Of a stretch of 64,000 bases of DNA, positions 7,400-14,932 are shown piece after piece. A program made the translations under genes and the position numbers. Location: the NCBI RefSeq assembly GCF_018390645.1, contig NZ_JAHBGC010000050.1, positions 1-64,000 on the forward strand. The letters are read 5' to 3'. Below the pieces are notes generated by a model. It was not told where the DNA came from, did no database searches, and saw nothing but the letters and a program-made list of their open reading frames with translations. The DNA is from Ancylobacter dichloromethanicus. GTDB taxonomy: Bacteria; Pseudomonadota; Alphaproteobacteria; Rhizobiales; Xanthobacteraceae. Each line of letters starts with the position of its first letter. The first letter of the stretch is position 1.

Positions 7400-9937
7400 T
7401 CACTCGGCCGGAACAAGCGCCGGCCGATGCGCCCGCCTCGCGGGAGTGGAGTCCACGGTCATCGGCGGTTGGAAGCGCTTCAGACGGAGCGCATTGCCGA
7501 GCACGAAGACGCTCGATGCCGCCATGGCGCCTGCCGCGAAGATCGGCGAGAGCAGCGTTCCGCTAAACGGATAGAGGATGCCGGCCGCCACCGGGATCAG
7601 GCTGGCGTTGTAGGCGAATGCCCAGAACAGGTTCTGCTTGATGTTGCGGATCGTCGCCTTGCTGAGCGCGATGGCGTTGACCACGCCGCGCAGATCGCCT
7701 GACATCAGCACAACATCGGCCGCTTCGATCGCCACATCCGTGCCGGTCCCGATCGCGACGCCCACATCGGCCTCGGCGAGCGCCGGAGCGTCGTTGATGC
7801 CGTCGCCGACAAAGGCCACGGTTCCGAAGCGCTGGCGCAGCGCCTTGATCGCCTTGACCTTGCCGTCCGGCAGAACCTCCGCCATCACCTCGTCGATACC
7901 GAGTTGCCTGGCGATGGCGGTGGCGGTTCTGGCGTTGTCGCCGGTGATCATCGCTACCTTGATCCCCAGCCGATGCAGCGCTGCGATGGAATCGCGTGTC
8001 GTCGGCTTGATCGGATCGGCGACGGCAATCGCTGCCGCGAGCCGGCCGTCGATCGCGGCATAGAGCGGGCTCTTGCCCTGGCTCGCCAGACTCTGGCCGA
8101 CCGGCTCGACCTCCGCGAGGTCGTAACCGAGCTTCTTCATGTAGCGATCCGCGCCAATCTCGACTTGACGGCCATCGACGGTCGCAGCGACGCCGAAGCC
8201 CGGAACCGCCTCGAAGTTCTGGACGGTCCCAAAGGTGAGAGCGCGCAGCTTCGCGGCGGCGACGATGGCCTCGGCAATCGGATGCTCGGAGCGTTCCTCG
8301 ACGGCGGCGACGAGAGACAGGACGTCGGACTCCCCGAACCCGTTAATCAGCGAAAGGTCGGTCAGCTCCGGCCGCCCCTTCGTCAGCGTGCCCGTCTTGT
8401 CGAGCGCGATGGCCTTCGCGCTCCTCAGCGTCTGGAGCGCTTCGCCCTTGCGGAACAGGATGCCCATCCTCGCGGCGCGTCCCGTGCCAACCATGATCGA
8501 CGTCGGCGTAGCGAGACCCATGGCGCAGGGGCAGGCGATGATCAGGACAGCGACGCCGTTGACCAGCGCGAAGGCGAGCGCCGGATCGGGACCGAACACC
8601 AGCCAGATTGCGAAGGTCAGTGCCGCGATTCCTATGACGATTGGCACGAAGACGCCGGTCACGCGGTCGACCAGCGCCTGGATAGGTAGCTTGGAGCCCT
8701 GCGCGGCTTCGACCATGCGGATGATCTGCGCCAGCACGGTGTCGCCGCCGACCTTAGTGGCGCGGAAGGTGATGCTGCCCGTCTTGTTGATCGTGCCGCC
8801 GACGACTGCCGCGCCCGCGCCCTTCTGAACCGGGATCGGCTCGCCCGTGATCATGGACTCGTCCACGAAGGAAGAACCATCGAGCACGTCGCCATCGACC
8901 GGCACCCGCTCGCCGGGACGCACCTGCACAATGTCGCCGGCAACGACCTCGGACAGGGCAACCTGTACCGCTTTCCCGTCGCGAAGGACCTGCGCCGTCT
9001 TTGCCTGCAGGTCCATCAGCTGTCTGATCGCTTCGCTCGTGCGCCCTTTTGCGCGCGCCTCGAGCCAACGGCCGAGCAGGATCAGCGCGACGATCACAGC
9101 CGCCGCTTCGTAATAGACGTTGTGGGTGCCTTCCGGCAGCAGGTGAGGCGCGAAGGTCGCGACCACGGAATAGGCCCAGGCCGCTCCGGTGCCGAGGCTG
9201 ACCAGCGTGTTCATGTCAGGGCGGCCGCGCAGCAGCGCCGGGACGCCCTTGATGAAGAAACGCAGACCGGGGACGAACAATACCAGCGTCGTCAGAGCGA
9301 ACTGCAGATACCAGTTCCCCTGCTGCCCGATGGTCTCCATCACCCAAATATGGATTGCCGGAACCAAGTGGCTGCCCATTTCGAGAACCACGACCGGCAC
9401 GGTAAGGACCGCCGCGAGCAGCAGCGCATTGCGCAGCGACCGCATGTCCCGCTCGCGCCGAGCGGCCTCCCGATCCTCGGCAACCGCCCCATTCGTCACC
9501 AGACGCGAGCCGTAGCCGGCGCTTACTACCGCAGCAATCATATCCGAGGCGGAAACAGAATTGTCGAGATACCGGATCCGCGCCTTCTCCGTGGCGAGGT
9601 TGACCGATGCATCAAGAACGCCGGGAAGCGCCTTCAAGACCTTCTCAACGCGTCCGACACAGGACGCACAGCTCATTCCTTCGACGACGAGTTCCGCCGT
9701 CTCGCTACCGACCTCGTAGCCGGCGGTCTCGACCGCGCCGACCACGGCAACCGGGTCGGGTTGTGCGGAAAAATCGACCTCGGCGCGCTCCGTCGCGAGA
9801 TTGACCGACACGCGCGTCACCCCTGGCAGTGCCTTCAAGGCCTTCTCGACCCTCCCCACGCACGAAGCGCAGGTCATGCCTTCGATGCGTAGCCGCAACG
9901 TTGCGGATGGAGAGGCGAATGCGGTTGAGGTCAGCAT
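7400..9937 (-). CDS. copA: Copper-exporting P1B-type ATPase CopA
   Basis: The 845-residue pump moves Cu+ from cytosol to periplasm. The start ATG at 9937 is preceded by AAGGAG seven bases away; the open frame upstream runs through the operator and is not used. Two N-terminal heavy-metal domains each carry GM(T/S)[10 protein letters not shown]. Then come the phosphatase motif MITGEPIPV, the copper transport motif [11 protein letters not shown], the phosphorylation site DKTGTLTKG, the N-domain SEHPIAEAI and the hinge [10 protein letters not shown]. All key residues of the Cu+ class are present. It forms a unit with cueR downstream and faces the copZ-like gene across a shared regulatory region. 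Confidence 0.95.
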   Translation of the reverse strand: MLTSTAFASPSATLRLRIEGMTCASCVGRVEKALKALPGVTRVSVNLATERAEVDFSAQPDPVAVVGAVETAGYEVGSETAELVVEGMSCASCVGRVEKVLKALPGVLDASVNLATEKARIRYLDNSVSASDMIAAVVSAGYGSRLVTNGAVAEDREAARRERDMRSLRNALLLAAVLTVPVVVLEMGSHLVPAIHIWVMETIGQQGNWYLQFALTTLVLFVPGLRFFIKGVPALLRGRPDMNTLVSLGTGAAWAYSVVATFAPHLLPEGTHNVYYEAAAVIVALILLGRWLEARAKGRTSEAIRQLMDLQAKTAQVLRDGKAVQVALSEVVAGDIVQVRPGERVPVDGDVLDGSSFVDESMITGEPIPVQKGAGAAVVGGTINKTGSITFRATKVGGDTVLAQIIRMVEAAQGSKLPIQALVDRVTGVFVPIVIGIAALTFAIWLVFGPDPALAFALVNGVAVLIIACPCAMGLATPTSIMVGTGRAARMGILFRKGEALQTLRSAKAIALDKTGTLTKGRPELTDLSLINGFGESDVLSLVAAVEERSEHPIAEAIVAAAKLRALTFGTVQNFEAVPGFGVAATVDGRQVEIGADRYMKKLGYDLAEVEPVGQSLASQGKSPLYAAIDGRLAAAIAVADPIKPTTRDSIAALHRLGIKVAMITGDNARTATAIARQLGIDEVMAEVLPDGKVKAIKALRQRFGTVAFVGDGINDAPALAEADVGVAIGTGTDVAIEAADVVLMSGDLRGVVNAIALSKATIRNIKQNLFWAFAYNASLIPVAAGILYPFSGTLLSPIFAAGAMAASSVFVLGNALRLKRFQPPMTVDSTPARRAHRPALVPAE

Positions 9938-9974
9938 GTCGTCAGCTCCTTGAATCACAGCTGACCGCGAACAT

Positions 9975-9998
9975 GGTGCTTCCAACAATGGGAAGGTC
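9975..9998 (-). promoter_or_regulatory. CueR operator and promoter of copA-cueR
   Basis: On the minus strand the sequence reads TTGACC (-35, at 9995-10000), then a 19-base spacer TTCCCATTGTTGGAAGCAC, then CATGTT as a weak -10. The dyad CTTCC-N7-GGAAG inside a 19-base spacer is the hallmark of MerR/CueR promoters, and TTGACCTTCCC...GGAAG closely resembles the E. coli copA promoter. The start codon of copA is about 35 bases further on. The 24-base site is the exact reverse complement of the one at 10038-10061. Confidence 0.85.
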
Positions 9999-10037
9999 AA
10001 CGCCGACTGGTGCATTTTTTCGGCGGGCAGACCTATT

Positions 10038-10061
10038 GACCTTCCCATTGTTGGAAGCACC
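10038..10061 (+). promoter_or_regulatory. CueR operator and promoter of the copZ-like gene
   Basis: TTGACC at 10036-10041, the 19-base spacer with CTTCC-N7-GGAAG, and CACCTT at 10061-10066 as a poor -10 form a second CueR-type promoter pointing right. It is a perfect inverted copy of the copA operator, separated from it by 39 bases. The poor -10 elements suggest both promoters depend strongly on CueR-induced DNA distortion. Confidence 0.85.
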
Positions 10062-10084
10062 ACCTTCACTCACGGAGTGCCAAA

Positions 10085-10303
10085 TTGAGAAAAAAGGCCA
10101 TGGTCTATCTGAAAATCCCCAACATGAACTGCGGCGGTTGTGCTGCGACCGTCACCAAAGCTCTCAAGAGCATCGACGTCGACGCCAGGATTGACGTCGA
10201 CACGGCGCTGAAGACCGTAAAGCTGGAGAGCAAGGCAGACGTCGAACAAATCAGCGCGGTGCTCAAGTCGGCAGGCTATCCCGCAGAGGTTCAGCCCGGC
10301 TGA
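10085..10303 (+). CDS. copZ: Copper chaperone, heavy-metal-associated domain (CopZ-like)
   Basis: A 72-residue single HMA domain with the metal motif MNCGGCAATVTKAL, where two cysteines bind Cu+. It should carry copper to CopA or CopB. The start is probably TTG at 10085, because GGAG at 10074-10077 is seven bases upstream of it, whereas the ATG at 10100 would be 22 bases away and lacks a good site. It is alone on the plus strand between a CueR promoter and a strong hairpin. The CGGC variant is less common than CxxC with small polar residues but binds metal equally in related chaperones. Confidence 0.88.
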   Translation: MRKKAMVYLKIPNMNCGGCAATVTKALKSIDVDARIDVDTALKTVKLESKADVEQISAVLKSAGYPAEVQPG

Positions 10304-10330
10304 CGCGCCTTTCTCTCGGGGCAAGGACAG

Positions 10331-10363
10331 GCGCTGGTCCGCTGGCCTGGAGCGGACCGGCGC
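10331..10363 (+). terminator. Strong hairpin, probable copZ terminator
   Basis: Arms GCGCTGGTCCGCT and AGCGGACCGGCGC pair over 13 bases with one G-T pair and a seven-base loop. It begins 28 bases after the copZ stop codon. No run of T follows, so termination may be inefficient or Rho-assisted. Confidence 0.6.
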
Positions 10364-10399
10364 TGTAGTGCGTTGTTCGGTGCGGAAACGCTGGGAGCC

Positions 10400-10630
10400 G
10401 TCCACCATTCCGGAGCCATCCCGATGCGCCGTGAAGCCGAGATCAACGACGCCGAGATCACCGAACTGTGCTCTCAGATCATGCCGTCCGAACAACATGA
10501 GATCGAGCAGACGGTGGGAGTTCTGACGCGACTTCAGGCACGGAGCTCCGTCCTCGGCAAATCTGCGGTCCGGGTGCGGGACGACGGTATATGCCCGCGC
10601 CTCGTCCATTCAAGAGCCGATCACGGCTGA
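10400..10630 (+). pseudogene. Remnant of a DUF305 protein gene
   Basis: The frame reads VHHSGAIPMRREAEINDAE then ITELCSQIM...EQHEIEQT. This is the core of DUF305, where HHxxAIxMA and LAxxIIxxQxxEIxxM are conserved. The N-terminal half with signal peptide and first HH motif is absent and no ribosome binding site is near. DUF305 proteins are secreted and typically accompany copper resistance genes, which fits the place. The 3' end overlaps the end of the MgtC-like gene on the other strand and has no family resemblance after about 10530. Confidence 0.5.
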
Positions 10631-11896
10631 CGGTCCCGGCCACTCGAAATGCGGCAGCGTCGCAAAGGCAGCGTAGCCGAGCGCAATGGCCACCACCGTA
10701 GCGGCCGCCAGCGGGAGCCAGAAGCGAACCGGTCCCGCAACGGCGGCGACGGCCAGGCGGCCAATGGCATTCGTAGCGAGCGCCAGAAGCACGGCGTGTC
10801 CGACCGCCTCCATGGTTGCCGGCTGTCCGAGCAGCCGCAACGCGCTGAGCACTGCCACGTCGACATCGAATATTCCCGAGATGGCGGAGGTCGCCACCAT
10901 CCCGCTGCTGCTTCCGACCGAAAGAGCGGCGCTCACGGTGGAGACGACCGCGAAGAGCGCCGCGAACAACATCAGCGGCCCCACCTCGAAGGGGTTGCGC
11001 GGCGGTTGCGTACCTTCGCCCGAAATGGTGTGGCGCGACAGCAGGAGGAGAATGCCGCAGGTCGCAAAGCCGCCGATTGCGGCCAGGATGGCCAGACCCG
11101 CGACGCCCAGCACCGACGGCGCGACGATGGCGACGATTGCCGTGACCCGTATCACGGATACGCCCGCCGCGAGGATCGCGGCACCTGCCAGCGGCCAGGG
11201 ATTCGTTCCGGTCTTGGCGATCCGCGCCAGCGACAGAGTTACGGCGGTGGACGAGATGACGGCTCCGGCAAGACCGCTGACCAGAATACCCCGGGTCGTG
11301 CCGAGAGCCCGGACCGCGATGTAGCCGAGGAAGGAGATCGCCGCCGTCAGCACGGTGAAGAGCCACACCTGCCGGGGATTGAAGCCGCCCCAGGGATCGA
11401 CGGCTCGATCGGGCAGCAGCGGCAGGATGATCGCCGTCATCACCGCGAGCACCAGAGCCGAACGAAGCTCGATCCAGGAAATTCGCCTGAGAAGCCCGTG
11501 CAGAAGCTCGCGACTGGCGAGAACCGCGGCGAGCGCGGCCCCACCGGCGGCGGCGGCGCGCTGATCCCCGACGACGGCAAGCGCCCCCAAGGCGAACACG
11601 CCCAGCGCGGCGATGATGCCGGTCACGCTGTAATCCTCATCGTGGAGGGACTCGCGTGCCTTGTACCAGGCGAAGACCGCGGTGAAGGCGAGGAAGCCGG
11701 CGATCAGAATGGAGGGAGCATCAAGGCTGGCGCTGAGAGCCGCCACCACGCCGCCGAGCAGTCCGGAGATGCCGTATGTTCGGATGCCCGCCGCGCGGCC
11801 GCCATCCGGCGTGTCGCGCTCGCGCCACCCACGCTCCAGGCCGACGAGCAAGCCAATGGCAAGTGCCAGACCGAGCTGCAGGATCAAGAAGTCCAT
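10610..11896 (-). CDS. MgtC/SapB-DUF4010 family membrane protein
   Basis: The 428-residue protein begins MDFLILQLGLALAIGLLVGLERGW, the MgtC/SapB N-terminal signature with conserved GLERGWR, followed by a long DUF4010 half with about nine further membrane segments. Proteins of this fused architecture are widespread in proteobacteria; transport of an unidentified substrate is assumed but not shown. It follows the phosphorylase gene by 140 bases on the same strand and may be the last gene of the long minus-strand run or have its own promoter. No catalytic residues can be named. Confidence 0.88.
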   Translation of the reverse strand: MDFLILQLGLALAIGLLVGLERGWRERDTPDGGRAAGIRTYGISGLLGGVVAALSASLDAPSILIAGFLAFTAVFAWYKARESLHDEDYSVTGIIAALGVFALGALAVVGDQRAAAAGGAALAAVLASRELLHGLLRRISWIELRSALVLAVMTAIILPLLPDRAVDPWGGFNPRQVWLFTVLTAAISFLGYIAVRALGTTRGILVSGLAGAVISSTAVTLSLARIAKTGTNPWPLAGAAILAAGVSVIRVTAIVAIVAPSVLGVAGLAILAAIGGFATCGILLLLSRHTISGEGTQPPRNPFEVGPLMLFAALFAVVSTVSAALSVGSSSGMVATSAISGIFDVDVAVLSALRLLGQPATMEAVGHAVLLALATNAIGRLAVAAVAGPVRFWLPLAAATVVAIALGYAAFATLPHFEWPGPSAVIGS

Positions 11897-12036
11897 GGCG
11901 TGGCCCGTGATGGATAAGTCACGTCATCAGCGCAGCTGATCATGACGGTCGCCTGTTCGTCTGAGCAGCACCTTGTCGCACCGATAGAATTGATCCCAAA
12001 GCGCTGCCACGACGCCGGCGAGAACCAATTGCCGCC

Positions 12037-13569
12037 TCATGCCTCGACCTTGACGATATCGCCGGACCGGGCGGCGTATTCCAGGGCATAGGCGAGTTCG
12101 GCACGCGTCTCGGCATGGACATGAAGCATTGGCTGGCCCTTGTCGATCTCGTTGCCCAGCCGCACGTCCATGCGAACGCCGGCGGCCTTGGCCTCGGGCG
12201 CTCCAGCGAGTTTTGCAAGCCGGGCGAGCTTTCGATTGTCGATATGGACGATGCGTCCTGCATGCGGGGCCACAAGCGGATGGACGTTGGACGCAGTCGG
12301 AGGTGTCCGCATCCCGCCCTGCGCCTCACAGATGGCTTCGAACTTCGCCCAGGCGCGCCCGTCGGAGAGCGTTTCGAGCGCCAGCCGAGTCCCTTCACCC
12401 GTTGCCACTTTTCCGCCGATTTCGAGCGCTGCACCCGCAAGCGTCGCGGCGCGCCTCCTGAGATCGTCCGGCGCATCGCCGGCATTTTGAAGGACAGCCA
12501 GGACATCGAGAGCCTCGAGCGCCGGCCCGATCCCCCGGCCGACCGGCTGTGAACCATCGGTCTGGAGACATATCGCGGTCAGGCCGAAACGCGCGGCGAC
12601 CGCCCCCATGCGTTCGGCGAGGTGACCGGCGAGTTCCTCGCTGCGGACCTTGGCGGTCGGGCCGACAGGAATATCGATCACCACATGGGTCGAGCCCGCG
12701 GAAATTTTCTTCGACAGCACGGACGCGATGAGCTGGCCTTCGGTATCGACATCGAGCTCACGCTCGACGCGCACGAAGATGTCGTCGGCGGGACTGAGAT
12801 GCACCGCGCCACCCCAGGCGATGCAGCCGCCTTCAGCCTCCACCACGCGCCGGAGCGTCGCAATGTCGAGGTCGACTGGAGCGAGCGTCTCCATCGTATC
12901 GGCCGTGCCTGCCGGCGAGGTTATCGCGCGTGAAGAGGTTTTGGGCATGATGAGGCCCTGCGCTGCGACGATTGCGACAATGATCGGCGTGGTGCGATTG
13001 CCCGGCAGGCCGCCGATGCAGTGCTTGTCGACGACGATCGGGGCATCCCAGCGCATACGCTCGCCAACCTCGACCATCGCGCCGGTCAGATCGGCGGTCT
13101 CCTGCTCGTCCAGAGGCAAGGCGGCGCCCGCCGTCAGGAATGCGGCAAGATGCACGTCGGTGTATCGTCCGGCGACAATGTCTTTGACAATCGCCGTGAA
13201 GGCGGATGCGTCGAGGCGGTTGCCGTAGATGCGCCGGCGCACGCTTGCCAACGATTCGATCGCCGGCGCATGTGTGACTTTAACGGCTTCGCCGTCCGCA
13301 ATGCCGAGGATCGTCCAGGCGGTCTCAGAAAGAGCGACCTCGTCGAGCGCGATCAATTCGCCGCCCTCTATCTGAAAGAGCGTTGCCTGCACCTCCCGAT
13401 TGCCTGTCGAAACAAGAACCTGCGAGCGTGCGGCAAGGCCCTCCGAACGGCAGACATGGCAGTCTGTGCGCATGATGACCACGGCCTGATGCTGGGTGTG
13501 CAGGCCAAGACGCTTGGCGCGGAGCATCGGCTGTGCAAGGGCGTCGGTCCGTTCGAGGGCTGCGGTCAT
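12037..13569 (-). CDS. Archaeal-type AMP phosphorylase / thymidine phosphorylase family protein
   Basis: The 510-residue protein has the pyrimidine phosphorylase signature in the form SSRAITSPAGTADTMETL and the phosphate/ribose loop KHCIGGLPGNRTTPII. The GG(V/L)PGN loop and the extra N-terminal domain of about 90 residues are features of the archaeal AMP phosphorylase branch, which splits NMPs with phosphate into base and ribose 1,5-bisphosphate, rather than of E. coli DeoA. Bacterial members are commonly labelled thymidine phosphorylase, so the substrate is open: NMP, thymidine or another nucleoside. The ATG at 13569 overlaps the last codon region of the metallo-hydrolase gene, implying translational coupling. 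It is part of an operon with phosphoketolase and PRPP synthetase. Confidence 0.88.
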   Translation of the reverse strand: MTAALERTDALAQPMLRAKRLGLHTQHQAVVIMRTDCHVCRSEGLAARSQVLVSTGNREVQATLFQIEGGELIALDEVALSETAWTILGIADGEAVKVTHAPAIESLASVRRRIYGNRLDASAFTAIVKDIVAGRYTDVHLAAFLTAGAALPLDEQETADLTGAMVEVGERMRWDAPIVVDKHCIGGLPGNRTTPIIVAIVAAQGLIMPKTSSRAITSPAGTADTMETLAPVDLDIATLRRVVEAEGGCIAWGGAVHLSPADDIFVRVERELDVDTEGQLIASVLSKKISAGSTHVVIDIPVGPTAKVRSEELAGHLAERMGAVAARFGLTAICLQTDGSQPVGRGIGPALEALDVLAVLQNAGDAPDDLRRRAATLAGAALEIGGKVATGEGTRLALETLSDGRAWAKFEAICEAQGGMRTPPTASNVHPLVAPHAGRIVHIDNRKLARLAKLAGAPEAKAAGVRMDVRLGNEIDKGQPMLHVHAETRAELAYALEYAARSGDIVKVEA

Positions 13570-14924
13570 AGATCGAACACCTGATCCTGACGGGGAACGC
13601 TCGCGCTCCATCCGAGATCCCTGTCGATGCGTACGCGCAGCGCCTCAGCGGCTTCGGGCTCGCCATGCACGATGAAGACACGCGAGGGGCTGTGACGGAA
13701 ACCCGAGAGCCAGTGCATCAGGTCGTTGGCGTCGGCGTGAGCCGAGAGCATCGTCAGATCGTCGACCTCTGCGCGAACGGGAATCCATTGGCCGTGGATC
13801 TTGATCTCGCTTGCACCCTGCAACATGGCACGTCCGCGCGTTCCGACGGCCTGGAAGCCGGAGAACAGGATGGTGTTCTTCTGTTCGGGCGCGAAAGCCT
13901 TCAGATGATGGAGCACGCGACCGCCGGTCGCCATGCCGCTCGCCGAGATCACCACCTTGGGATAGGGGCTCGCCGTGATCGCCTTGGACCCTTCGACATC
14001 TCTCGTATACGTCGCAATTCCGCAGATCGCGCCGCAGACCTCCGGTGTGAGGCGATGATCAGCAGGGTGCGCATGAAGCAAATCGGTCGCGTCGATCGCC
14101 ATAGGGCTGTCAAGATAGATCGGAATGTTCGACAGCCTGCTGGCGGTCTTCAGCTTCCACAGATGATAGAGCAGCGACTGTGCGCGGCCGACCGCGAAGG
14201 CCGGGATCACGACGGTGCCGCCGCGTTGGACTGTGCGCTCGATCACCGCGCCGAGAACCTCGGTGATGTCGCCCGGTTTATGAATGCGATCGCCGTAGGT
14301 GGATTCGATGACAATGAAGTCGGCTTCCGAGACTGGCTCGGGATCCGGCATGACCGGATCGCCGTAGCGTCCGAGATCGCCGGAGAAGGTAACGCGACGG
14401 CCGGCCCAGCCGATATCCGCGGTTGCAGCGCCCAGGATGTGCCCAGCATGGCGGAACATCAGCGTCGCACCGCCAGGAAGCTGAACGAGCTTTCCAAAGG
14501 GAACGGCTGAGAAGAACTCGAGCGCGCGTTCCGCGTCGCGAACTCCGTAGAGCGGCAAGGCCGGCTTGTGCTTCGAGAATCCCTTGCGGTTGGCGTATTC
14601 GGCGTCCTTCTCCTGCAGATAGCCGCTGTCTTGAAGGATCAGCTCGGCCACATCGCGCGTGGCCTCGGTTGCGAAGATGCGGCCGCGAAAGCCGTCGCGC
14701 ACCAGCTTCGGCAGATAGCCGGAATGGTCGAGATGGGCATGGGTCAACACGACGGCGTCGATGCTGGAGGGCTCGACCGGCAAGGGCTCCCAATTCAGCT
14801 CGCGCAAGTTCTTGAGGCCCTGGAACAGGCCACAGTCGATCAGGATGCGCTTTCCATCATGAGTCAGGAGATGTTTCGAGCCAGTGACGGTGCCGGCACC
14901 GCCCAGCGAGGTCAGCGTAAGCAT
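13566..14924 (-). CDS. Beta-CASP metallo-beta-lactamase fold hydrolase (RNA specificity domain)
   Basis: The 452-residue protein starts MLTLTSLGGAGTVTGSKHLL and contains the zinc motif THAHLDHSG, then FSGDLGRYGD, the beta-CASP insertion (ESTYGDR, PAFAVGRAQ, DSPMA), and the RMMBL C-terminal region with ISASGMATGGRVLHHL and FIVHGEPEA. This is the architecture of CPSF73-like and bacterial beta-CASP nucleases that cut or trim RNA. It is a short form without extra nucleic-acid domains. The gene starts eight bases after the phosphoketolase stop and overlaps the phosphorylase start. Supplying mononucleotides or fragments to the next enzyme is a tempting role but is inference. Confidence 0.9.
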   Translation of the reverse strand: MLTLTSLGGAGTVTGSKHLLTHDGKRILIDCGLFQGLKNLRELNWEPLPVEPSSIDAVVLTHAHLDHSGYLPKLVRDGFRGRIFATEATRDVAELILQDSGYLQEKDAEYANRKGFSKHKPALPLYGVRDAERALEFFSAVPFGKLVQLPGGATLMFRHAGHILGAATADIGWAGRRVTFSGDLGRYGDPVMPDPEPVSEADFIVIESTYGDRIHKPGDITEVLGAVIERTVQRGGTVVIPAFAVGRAQSLLYHLWKLKTASRLSNIPIYLDSPMAIDATDLLHAHPADHRLTPEVCGAICGIATYTRDVEGSKAITASPYPKVVISASGMATGGRVLHHLKAFAPEQKNTILFSGFQAVGTRGRAMLQGASEIKIHGQWIPVRAEVDDLTMLSAHADANDLMHWLSGFRHSPSRVFIVHGEPEAAEALRVRIDRDLGWSASVPRQDQVFDL

Positions 14925-14932
14925 GGCGGCCT

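Noticed and set aside
10070-10609. 179-codon minus-strand frame covering copZ
   Set aside because: copZ on the plus strand has a clear HMA motif, promoter and ribosome binding site; the antisense frame has none.
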